Shown here piece after piece: positions 1 to 6,113 of a DNA stretch of 12,130 nt. The translations under genes were made by a program, and so were the position numbers. A model generated the notes under the pieces. The model saw nothing but the letters and a program-made list of their open reading frames with translations. It was not told where the DNA came from and ran no database searches. Source of the stretch: Cyanobacteria bacterium UBA791 (lineage in GTDB: Bacteria > Cyanobacteriota > Vampirovibrionia > Gastranaerophilales > Gastranaerophilaceae); assembly GCA_002297005.1 (NCBI GenBank), contig DBIX01000017.1, positions 1 to 12,130 of the forward strand. The letters are read 5' to 3'. The stretch's first letter is position 1, and the number at the start of each line of letters is the position of its first letter.

Positions 1-44
1 TTCCGTTTTTTATTGCGTAAAAATAAACAAATCAAAACTTTACA

Positions 45-55
45 AGTTGCCAACT
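45..55. promoter_or_regulatory. Possible operator palindrome over the -35
   Basis: AGTTG-C-CAACT is a perfect inverted repeat with 5-bp arms around one central base. It lies exactly over the -35 hexamer of the methyltransferase promoter. The position suits a repressor site, but arms this short arise by chance in AT-rich DNA, and no second copy was seen elsewhere in the window. Confidence 0.25.
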
Positions 56-75
56 CAATACATAACGATTAAAAT
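47..75 (+). promoter_or_regulatory. Sigma-70-type promoter for the methyltransferase cluster
   Basis: The -35 TTGCCA (47-52) and -10 TAAAAT (70-75) each match the housekeeping consensus at 5 of 6 positions and are separated by 17 nt. The -10 ends 8 nt before the ATG at 84, so transcription would begin at or within about 3 nt of the start codon. No Shine-Dalgarno sequence is visible, which fits a leaderless message. Confidence 0.6.
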
Positions 76-83
76 TAGATATT

Positions 84-950
84 ATGAGCAAAACATGTAA
101 AAACTGGACACAATGGTTGTCACAAACAAGATTTGCTTCATTATCTGAAGCTCAAAGAATACAAACTCTTAACTGGTTACAAGCGGTCGGCGACGTAATC
201 ATAAATAGTGCACGCATAAAAGAGGGCGACACAGTTATAGATATAGGTACTGGTACTGGATTATTAGCTTTTAAGGCTCTTGATGCATTAAATGGTACAG
301 GTTGCGTTATATTTTCAGACAAATTCCAAGACTGTCTTGATACCTGTCAAGAATTTATCAACTCTGCAAATGTTAAAGGCAACTACAAAATGCTTCAATC
401 ACCAGCTGACCAAATTGATTTACCTGATGAAAGTGTAGACAAAGCAGTTATGCGTTCAGTTTTGGTACACATTGTAGAAAAACAGCCAGCAATTTCTGAA
501 ATTTGCAGAGTATTAAAAAAAGGTGGAAGATTTTCATTTTTTGAACCAATAATTCGTTCAAACACTAGATATTGGCAATTAGTAAATCCAGCCAACATTA
601 AAAACTTTGAAGCTTTTAAAGAGGCTGAAAACAAATTTATGACAGACGAAACTGATTCATTATGCAACTTTGATGAAAACTGTATCGCAGAAAACTTAGA
701 CAAAGCAGGATTTTCTGATGGCGAAATCAATCTTGATAATGTTGAATCAAAATACGTTGTTACGTCAAATATGATTAACGAATGGTTTAACAATCCGCCA
801 GCTCCAGGGCGTCCAACAATCAAAGAAAGATTTTTAAAATACTTCTCTGAGGAAGAAGTAAATTCTTATATGGACGATTTGAGAAATGATTTAAAAGGTA
901 AAGAAATTACTGTAGTTACCAAAGCAATTTTCGCAAATGCTATAAAATAA
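84..950 (+). CDS. Class I SAM-dependent methyltransferase
   Basis: Predicted to transfer a methyl group from S-adenosylmethionine to an unidentified small molecule or lipid, in the cytosol. A Rossmann-type methyltransferase core is visible. Motif I VIDIGTGTG is at residues 51-59 (SAM binding), an acidic residue ends strand 2 (D79), the motif IV region AVMRSVLVHI is at 121-130, and the ICRVLKKGGRFSFFEP segment at 140-155 is typical of the UbiE/arsenite-methyltransferase-like (Methyltransf_11/31) superfamily. Residues 156-288 form a substrate-specific C-terminal part that I do not recognise. No paired-Cys arsenic-binding pattern is obvious, so a named arsM call is not justified. The ATG at 84 follows a good promoter by 8 nt. 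It is first in a cluster with a histidine kinase (22-nt gap), a response regulator and a dehydrogenase, suggesting that its product or substrate is tied to that signalling pair. The enzyme class is secure; the substrate is unknown. Confidence 0.88.
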   Translation: MSKTCKNWTQWLSQTRFASLSEAQRIQTLNWLQAVGDVIINSARIKEGDTVIDIGTGTGLLAFKALDALNGTGCVIFSDKFQDCLDTCQEFINSANVKGNYKMLQSPADQIDLPDESVDKAVMRSVLVHIVEKQPAISEICRVLKKGGRFSFFEPIIRSNTRYWQLVNPANIKNFEAFKEAENKFMTDETDSLCNFDENCIAENLDKAGFSDGEINLDNVESKYVVTSNMINEWFNNPPAPGRPTIKERFLKYFSEEEVNSYMDDLRNDLKGKEITVVTKAIFANAIK

Positions 951-960
951 ATTTTAAGAG

Positions 961-966
961 TATAAT
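961..966 (+). promoter_or_regulatory. -10-like TATAAT just before the kinase start
   Basis: A perfect TATAAT ends 6 nt before the kinase ATG at 973. No good -35 is visible at 16-18 nt upstream. It could drive a leaderless kinase transcript separate from the methyltransferase, or it may be a chance match in AT-rich DNA. Its distance to the ATG matches that seen at three other gene starts in the window. Confidence 0.35.
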
Positions 967-972
967 AATTGT

Positions 973-1686
973 ATGCAATCATACGAAGATTTTATATCAA
1001 CAGTTTCACACGAATTAAGAACTCCTCTAACAAGCATTAGAGGGTTTGCTCAAACTATGTTGCAATCCTACGACAAACTTGATGATGAAAGCAAAAAACG
1101 TTTTATAAAAATCATCGAAGAGCAGTCAAATAGATTAATTCACCTAATCGAAAACATGTTGAAGGTTCAAAATAATGAAAAACTTATCTTCAAGACAGTT
1201 AAAGCAAAACCTTTGATAGAAGATGTTATTCAAATAATTAAGCAACAATATAAAAATCACAAATTTGTACTTAAATACAACGAAAAACTTCCAAAAATTC
1301 TTGTCGATGTTGATAAATTTCAACAAGTTATGACAAACCTAATTGAAAATGCAGGAAAATATTCTGACCCTGATACAACAGTTACAGTATCAGTAGATTT
1401 TGACAAAAATCCTGATTTTGTATCAATCAAAGTAACAGATAATGGTGTCGGAATAGACAAAAAAGATTTTGACAGTATTTTTGAAAAGTTTTCAAGAATA
1501 GATAATCCACTAACAAGAAAAGTTCAAGGTAGCGGATTAGGTTTATACATCACAAAAGTTCTTGTAACAAAGATGAATGGTAAAATTTCGGTTGAAAGTT
1601 CAGACGGCAAAACAACCTTTGAAGTAAAAATTCCAAGCGAGAATATTGAAACACAGGCAAGAGAAAAATGCTCACAAACACATTAA
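973..1686 (+). CDS. Sensorless histidine kinase (HisKA-HATPase_c only)
   Basis: A two-component histidine kinase reduced to its transmitter core. It is predicted to autophosphorylate and pass phosphate to a receiver, probably that of the next gene. The HisKA H-box is SHELRTPL with phosphoacceptor H13. The HATPase_c domain shows an N-box (NLIENAGKYS, 122-131), G1 box DNGVGI (156-161), F-box FEKFSRID (170-177) and G2 box GSGLGL (186-191), so catalysis looks intact. There is no membrane segment, PAS, GAF or HAMP. An in-frame TAA at 955-957 leaves room for only five extra codons upstream and none of them is a start, so the missing sensor is real in this sequence. At 237 aa it is much shorter than usual kinases of 350-600 aa. 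It overlaps the regulator gene by 19 nt, implying coupled translation and a cognate pair. Input probably comes from a separate partner protein. Confidence 0.9.
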   Translation: MQSYEDFISTVSHELRTPLTSIRGFAQTMLQSYDKLDDESKKRFIKIIEEQSNRLIHLIENMLKVQNNEKLIFKTVKAKPLIEDVIQIIKQQYKNHKFVLKYNEKLPKILVDVDKFQQVMTNLIENAGKYSDPDTTVTVSVDFDKNPDFVSIKVTDNGVGIDKKDFDSIFEKFSRIDNPLTRKVQGSGLGLYITKVLVTKMNGKISVESSDGKTTFEVKIPSENIETQAREKCSQTH

Positions 1687-2960
1687 TTATCGACAAAAGA
1701 AAAGAACTTCCTGCAAAGTACAAAAAACTTTTGGAAGATAAAACAAACGAAGTTACAATTTCGTCTGACATTAAATCTGCACTTGAAATCATTAAAACTA
1801 AAGAACCTGATGTAATAATAATTTCTGATAGCATTGAAGAAGATTTAGCAAGTTTTTGCTCAAAAGTAAGAGTTTTGACTTACAACATGCGACCTGTAAT
1901 TATTGCAACGTCTAAATCTGCAGAAACAGAGGACAAAATAAATGTTCTTAAATCTGGTGCTGACGATTTTATATCAGAGCCTATAAATAATGACGAGTTT
2001 AAAATGCGTATCATCGCTCATTTGCGTCGTGAGTACGAGTCATACATTGATTTAAAAACAAATTTACCAAACGGTAATTATTGCATGAGAGCATTAAAAA
2101 GAGTTCTGACAGAAAAAAATAAATGGGGAGCTTTGTTAATTAAAATCAATGAATTTGAGGTATACAAAAGTGTATACACAGAGCTTGCTTCTGACAAACT
2201 CACAAAAACTTTTATTGCAATTATGTTTTCAGGACTTGATGAGAATGATTTTTTAGGTTCAATAAACGAAAACGAATTTTTAATAATTACAAGTGCTTAT
2301 AAACTTGAAAAAGTTGCATCATTTTTAACTTTTGCTTTTGATTCTGTAAAAGAAAAATTTTACTCAAAAGAAGATGTACAAAGAGGCTATATGCTAATCA
2401 GAGGTAACGAATACGCCGGCAAACGTGGTGATTTTGTATACATCTCTATTGGCGGAATTTCTAGCGAATTTTCTATTTACGATAGTGTTGAAGGAATTTT
2501 AAAAGACTTATTATACACAAATTCTTTATCTAAAAAGCCTGACCAGTCAAGCTATTTAATCCAAAGACCTAAAATTTCAACACCAAATGCTGTTCAAAAA
2601 AGAGAGCAAAATAAGAAAATTTTGATTATCGAAGAAGATACTGCTATGCAAGTTTTACTTTCAGAAACTCTAAAACTAGAGGGATTTGAAACAACTTTAC
2701 CTGAAATGGTAATGAATTTTGATGATTACAAACCGGCAATAATAATTCTTGATGCTGGTAGTGCCAATGATGAAACAGGCATAAATCTTTGCAAGCATTT
2801 AAAAAAGAAAAAGATTAATTCAAAAATAATAGTAACATCAAATTCTCACGACAAAGAGTCAATCCTAAGTGCTGGAGCAGATTTTTATCTACCAAAGCCT
2901 TATGAAATTTCAACATTGATAAAATGGGTTAACTATTTTATGAAAGAGGTAAACGAGTAA
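1668..2960 (+). CDS. Response regulator, degenerate REC - degenerate GGDEF - REC
   Basis: Three domains are visible in 430 aa. REC1 (about 3-120) keeps the fold (EPDVIIIS, SGADDFISEP) but has S53 where the phosphoacceptor Asp should be (D54 follows) and E104 in place of the conserved Lys, so it is probably not phosphorylatable in the normal way. The middle (about 125-300) begins DLKTNLPN, the usual entry to a GGDEF domain, but the signature is NENEF at 200-204, so diguanylate cyclase activity is unlikely. REC2 (about 316-430) looks canonical: acidic cluster E322/E323/D324, phosphoacceptor D362, T390 and K410-P411. The regulator therefore probably receives phosphate at its C-terminal end from the overlapping kinase and acts through protein contacts or nucleotide binding by the dead GGDEF. 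There is no DNA-binding domain. Its stop overlaps the dehydrogenase start (TAATG). Confidence 0.85.
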   Translation: MLTNTLIIDKRKELPAKYKKLLEDKTNEVTISSDIKSALEIIKTKEPDVIIISDSIEEDLASFCSKVRVLTYNMRPVIIATSKSAETEDKINVLKSGADDFISEPINNDEFKMRIIAHLRREYESYIDLKTNLPNGNYCMRALKRVLTEKNKWGALLIKINEFEVYKSVYTELASDKLTKTFIAIMFSGLDENDFLGSINENEFLIITSAYKLEKVASFLTFAFDSVKEKFYSKEDVQRGYMLIRGNEYAGKRGDFVYISIGGISSEFSIYDSVEGILKDLLYTNSLSKKPDQSSYLIQRPKISTPNAVQKREQNKKILIIEEDTAMQVLLSETLKLEGFETTLPEMVMNFDDYKPAIIILDAGSANDETGINLCKHLKKKKINSKIIVTSNSHDKESILSAGADFYLPKPYEISTLIKWVNYFMKEVNE

Positions 2961-3784
2961 TGGAAAAAGTTCTTTTAACAGGTTCATCTTCAGGCATAGG
3001 GAAAGCTATTGCAATAAAGCTTGCTAATGCTGGATACAATTTGATTTGCACAGTTAGAAAAGAAGAAGATAAAATCGCATTAGAAAGTCTAAGTGACAAA
3101 ATCGAATGTGTATATCTTGATGTTACAAAGGATGAGGAAGTTAAAAACTTATACCACACTCTAAAAGAGCAAGATGTTGAATTAATTGGCATAATTAATA
3201 ACGCTGGATATGCAGTAGCAGGAATTTTGGAAGATGGCAATATCGAGAAAATCAGACAACAAATTGAAGTTAACTCCTTTGCTCCTCTAAGAGTTGCTAC
3301 AACAATGCTACCTTTGATGAAAAAAGGTAAAATTATAAATATGAGTTCAGTTTCATCAAACTTTGTTTATCCATTTATAACTCCTTATTGTGCATCAAAA
3401 AGATTATTAGATACGTTATTTCAAGGTTTGACTTTAGAATTAACAAACAAAGATATAAAAATTGTTTCAATAAAACCGTCAATCATAAAAACACCTTTAT
3501 GGGAAAAATCCTTTAAAATAGCAGAAGACAACTTTAATGAATGTTCAGAAGAAATTAAAGCTAAATATCAACCAATGATAGACAAATTTTTAACATATAT
3601 AAAAGGACAAGTTCCAAAAGGATTAGAGGCAGAAGTTGTTGCTAATGTAGTATTAAAAGCTATGAAAGCTAAAAATCCTAAATGGTCATATAATGTTGGA
3701 ATTGGTGCTAAATTAGGAATGTTTTTAGGAAAACTTCCGACAAATCTAAAAGCAAAAATATTTCAAAAAGAATTGTCACGATAA
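2960..3784 (+). CDS. Short-chain dehydrogenase/reductase (classical SDR)
   Basis: A NAD(P)-dependent oxidoreductase acting on an unidentified alcohol or ketone. Classical SDR motifs are all present: the dinucleotide-binding TGSSSGIG at 7-14, NNAG at 80-83, catalytic tetrad N105, S130, Y143 and K147 (YCASK), and a KPSIIKTPL segment at 172-180 after strand 6. The length of 274 aa is normal, and the C-terminal helix-rich tail resembles SDRs that act on lipids or retinoid-like substrates, though this does not fix the substrate. R33 after strand 2 (TVRK) hints at a preference for NADPH. The ATG overlaps the preceding stop by one base, so it is translated with the response regulator. A methyltransferase and a dehydrogenase bracketing a signalling pair could make or modify one small molecule, which is an inference. 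Confidence 0.9.
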   Translation: MEKVLLTGSSSGIGKAIAIKLANAGYNLICTVRKEEDKIALESLSDKIECVYLDVTKDEEVKNLYHTLKEQDVELIGIINNAGYAVAGILEDGNIEKIRQQIEVNSFAPLRVATTMLPLMKKGKIINMSSVSSNFVYPFITPYCASKRLLDTLFQGLTLELTNKDIKIVSIKPSIIKTPLWEKSFKIAEDNFNECSEEIKAKYQPMIDKFLTYIKGQVPKGLEAEVVANVVLKAMKAKNPKWSYNVGIGAKLGMFLGKLPTNLKAKIFQKELSR

Positions 3785-3803
3785 AACTTATTTGTCATAT
3801 AAT
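3773..3803 (+). promoter_or_regulatory. Promoter candidate for the small membrane protein
   Basis: The -35 TTGTCA (3773-3778) lies inside the end of the dehydrogenase gene and the -10 is a perfect TATAAT (3798-3803), with a wide 19-nt spacer; CATATA at 3796-3801 would give 17 nt. The start site would fall near 3810, just ahead of the AGGAG. This suggests that the next gene can be expressed apart from the dehydrogenase cluster. Confidence 0.4.
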
Positions 3804-3810
3804 TGTTTTG

Positions 3811-3815
3811 AGGAG
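3811..3815 (+). promoter_or_regulatory. Shine-Dalgarno site fixing the start at 3823
   Basis: AGGAG is followed by 7 nt and then ATG at 3823. An in-frame TTG at 3808 would place the ribosome site inside the gene, so the ATG is preferred. Confidence 0.75.
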
Positions 3816-3822
3816 AAAAACA

Positions 3823-4245
3823 ATGACAAAATTTTTTAAAGGACTAGCAAAAAAATTAGTAATATCAATCTTAACTACTGCGTTATCAATTTTTATTTTA
3901 TATTGGAACGTAATGAATATAATAACAGCATTCCAAACACCAAACGCTGATTGGGGTCAAGTTTGGACATACTTAGTATGGTCAATCATAGTATTAGCCG
4001 TTATGTGGTTAATTTCATTCCTAAAATTTTTAAAAAATCTTATTTTTATAATTTTAGTACTTATCCTAATTGGTTGGTGGTATCTAGGTAACACAATGAC
4101 AAACATGTGCGTCACTATGGGTTCTTGCAAAGCTGGTACTGAAATCAAGACAGTATCAGGCAAAGTAATTATTGACCAACATAGTTGCACAACAAATGGT
4201 TGGACTTGGGATAGTCAAAAGAACATTTGCAAGACTAAAAAATAA
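3823..4245 (+). CDS. Small three-helix membrane protein with Cys-containing tail
   Basis: I do not recognise a family. The 140-aa protein has a basic N-terminus (KFFKGLAKK), then three predicted membrane helices at about 12-33, 47-66 and 71-88, the last two linked by FLKFLKN. The tail of about 50 residues is polar and contains C96, C102, C122 and C136, with Trp near the end (NGWTWD). With a basic N-terminus inside and three helices, the positive-inside rule places the tail on the outer face, where the four Cys could form two disulfides. The gene is 38 nt behind the dehydrogenase on the same strand, with its own promoter-like sequence and a strong ribosome site. Its end faces an opposite-strand gene only 9 nt away, and no hairpin is visible between them. 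A partner of the sensorless kinase is conceivable but unsupported. Confidence 0.75.
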   Translation: MTKFFKGLAKKLVISILTTALSIFILYWNVMNIITAFQTPNADWGQVWTYLVWSIIVLAVMWLISFLKFLKNLIFIILVLILIGWWYLGNTMTNMCVTMGSCKAGTEIKTVSGKVIIDQHSCTTNGWTWDSQKNICKTKK

Positions 4246-4254
4246 TTCTAACTA

Positions 4255-4923
4255 TTAGCCCATTACGGCTAGAGCCATCTTCTTATCATCGTTATTAATA
4301 ATAGCCTTTGTAGAATTTATGGCATTATTAATATTCAAATGCTCTTCTCCCAGCATAGCCACATTAATAGACTCTGCCTTTGAACTTGCATCAGAAACCG
4401 TCATGCTATATGCACCCTCAGGAACTTGAGCAAAGATAGTTGTTTCTGAGGTTGTATCCACATTAAAGTCTAAATATGCACTAGAATCAAAACTAATATC
4501 AGCAAGTGCCGAATTACCAGTTAAGGATAAGAATTCTTCTGGAGTGTAAATAGTCTTATCAGTCGCATCAACTAAATCATCGACAGTTACTTCAATCTCT
4601 TTATCTCCAACTTGTAAATATACATTATCTCCATCTATTGTAGATACGGTAGCTTCTTCCGGAATAGTAGCCAATGGCATACCATTTTCATCCATAAACG
4701 TATCGTCAGGTAAAATTCCTGAAACCTTATCACCAATAGTTACAGTATCACCTATTGCAAATGGATTTAAGACATCTCCTGCATTATATAACAGCGAATT
4801 ATATGCCTCGGTTAACTTATCCACCTTAGCTGAAATATCTGTTTCTGTTACTTTTGAAATATTTATATTACGTTGAACTGTTGTTAACGCTAAAAATCGT
4901 ACCTGATTAGTCGAAATACTCAT
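4255..4923 (-). CDS. Acidic Cys-free protein of unknown function
   Basis: No family is recognised with confidence. The 222-aa protein starts MSISTNQVRFLALTT and has no signal peptide, no membrane segment and no Cys. It is strongly acidic, with many Asp/Glu and repeated short beta-prone stretches (for example DNVYLQVGDKEIEVTVDDL at 99-117). The short N-terminal helix with QVRFLALTT and the Asn-rich helical C-terminus (LNINNAINSTKAIINNDDKK) recall structural or secreted proteins with helical ends around a beta-rich middle; this is an impression only. I chose ATG at 4923 over an in-frame GTG at 4935, because AAGGA sits only 2 nt from the GTG and about 14 nt from the ATG; neither spacing is ideal. 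It is monocistronic, downstream of a same-strand tRNA and convergent with the small membrane protein gene. Confidence 0.72.
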   Translation of the reverse strand: MSISTNQVRFLALTTVQRNINISKVTETDISAKVDKLTEAYNSLLYNAGDVLNPFAIGDTVTIGDKVSGILPDDTFMDENGMPLATIPEEATVSTIDGDNVYLQVGDKEIEVTVDDLVDATDKTIYTPEEFLSLTGNSALADISFDSSAYLDFNVDTTSETTIFAQVPEGAYSMTVSDASSKAESINVAMLGEEHLNINNAINSTKAIINNDDKKMALAVMG

Positions 4924-5049
4924 ATACCGACACACTTTCCTTATACACTTATCACCTTATGTCATGTATATCGGCATAATTTTCAAAAACTTTAGCGTTT
5001 TATAAAAAAATATTAAAAGATTTTAACTCAAAAATTTTGCAATAAAAAA

Positions 5050-5122
5050 TGGGCCAGGTAGGGTTCGAACCTACGACCAAAGGATTATGAGTCCTCTGCG
5101 CTAACCACTGCGCCACTAGCCC
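5050..5122 (-). tRNA. tRNA with anticodon CAT (elongator Met or lysidine-type Ile2)
   Basis: The reverse complement folds into a full cloverleaf: acceptor GGGCTAG/CTGGCCC with one G-U pair, D stem GCGC/GCGC, anticodon stem GAGGA/TCCTT with loop CTCATAA, 5-nt variable loop, and T arm GTAGG-TTCGAAC-CCTAC, with discriminator A73. The total is 73 nt, and CCA is not encoded. The anticodon is CAT. A paired G1-C72 and the lack of three G-C pairs in the anticodon stem argue against initiator tRNA. The 8-nt D loop AGTGGTTA, the TTGGTC run in the variable region and C4-G69 resemble the TilS-modified tRNA-Ile2 more than E. coli elongator Met, but identity cannot be settled by eye. It lies between two same-strand genes, 70 nt from the WYL regulator. 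Confidence 0.95.
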
Positions 5123-5192
5123 AAAAGTTATAATTCGTATTAATAAATTAACATCAAATAGTTAAAAATGCAAGTTCTTAATATCATGCCGG

Positions 5193-6113
5193 TTAGGTAT
5201 AATTTTTAAGCATGCAGTTTAATTCTTCTATCATTTCATCCTTATATGATTTTGGAGAAATGATTTCACACAAGTCACAATATCCAAGCAAACGACTTAG
5301 TAATTCAGCTTTGTCTTCACCCTTGTTTATAATAATTGACTCATCTTCAGAAGTAGAAGAAAGCGTTTCACATTCTCTTAAAACATAAGAATCTTTTAGT
5401 CTGCCCTTTATTTTATAAGTAACTGTTGTTGGTATAAAAACGCCCTTTGATTTTTGAGCAGACTGCGACATTAAAATAACTTTTTTAAGATTTATTTTTA
5501 TAATACTGCCTTTTATTGCATCGTATACTTTAAAATAAATCTTACCCTCATTGTACGTAATATCTAATGGGTCAACAATAATAGTTTTTACAGTAGATTT
5601 ATCATCCCTATAAGAAATCTCAATTTTTAAAGCATCTTTAGAAAATTTTTCAAAATCAGAAATAAGTTTTTGTTCTTCCTTTGTTTGATTTTCAAAAAGA
5701 GGTTCATCAATATTTAAAGCTTTATAATAATCTTTTTTATCTTTACTTATTGTTGGTGACAAAGTATTTAAAAAAGATATAATTTCATTTTTAACTAATT
5801 TTTCAGGCATGTGTTCAGCACAAAGCGAGAATACTTTTATAGCCTTAACATCATCTTCTGAAAAATTAAAACTAAATGGTAAACTTTCTAAAAGATATTT
5901 ATAATTAACCTTTTTAAGAGGAAGTCCCATTGCCCTTAGAGTATTAAAGTATTTGTATATAGTAATTGAAGTATACTTTCTATGTGCTGGATCAACAGAA
6001 GAAAGATGTTCAATAATCTCTGGAATAGTTGCTGGAGTCTTTGACAAGAATTTTAGCAACTCAAATAATCTATATGAAGCGAATGTAGTTGTAGTTCTTC
6101 TATTTTTCTTCAT
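5193..6113 (-). CDS. WYL-domain transcriptional regulator (second of a pair)
   Basis: A DNA-binding regulator of the HTH-WYL-WCX type. The N-terminal winged-helix part spans about 11-75 (YRLFELLKFLSK, then a recognition-helix region with TIYKYFNTLRAMG). A helical linker precedes the WYL fold at about 162-215 (KIEISYRD, IVDPLDITYNEGKIYF) and a WCX-like C-terminal domain from about 230. The WYL tripeptide itself is IYF (192-194), and the basic R-x-F-R run usual in the ligand groove is replaced by KINLKKV, so ligand binding may differ from that of family members which sense nucleic acid or nucleotides. It starts 14 nt inside the end of the upstream WYL gene and has a good GAGGAG 9 nt before its ATG (6123-6128), so the two are cotranscribed and may work as a heteromer, as PafB/PafC do. 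Confidence 0.85.
   Translation of the reverse strand: MKKNRRTTTTFASYRLFELLKFLSKTPATIPEIIEHLSSVDPAHRKYTSITIYKYFNTLRAMGLPLKKVNYKYLLESLPFSFNFSEDDVKAIKVFSLCAEHMPEKLVKNEIISFLNTLSPTISKDKKDYYKALNIDEPLFENQTKEEQKLISDFEKFSKDALKIEISYRDDKSTVKTIIVDPLDITYNEGKIYFKVYDAIKGSIIKINLKKVILMSQSAQKSKGVFIPTTVTYKIKGRLKDSYVLRECETLSSTSEDESIIINKGEDKAELLSRLLGYCDLCEIISPKSYKDEMIEELNCMLKNYT

Noticed and set aside
395..823. A 142-codon open frame antisense to the methyltransferase
   Set aside because: It mirrors a clear enzyme gene, has no ribosome site, and its protein shows no family motif; it is a by-product of the real gene's codon use.
1550..1834. Open frame antisense to the kinase-regulator junction
   Set aside because: It crosses two well-supported overlapping genes and has no recognisable domain.
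2938..3240. Open frame antisense to the dehydrogenase start
   Set aside because: It lies opposite the conserved SDR nucleotide-binding motif and has no support of its own.
4200..4260. Terminator between the convergent genes ending at 4245 and 4255
   Set aside because: Only 9 nt separate the stops and no stem with a T-run could be found by eye.
5123..5192. TATAAC at 5127-5132 (minus strand) as the tRNA promoter
   Set aside because: It ends only 4 nt before the mature tRNA 5' end, so the start site would fall inside the tRNA; cotranscription with the WYL genes or another promoter is as likely.
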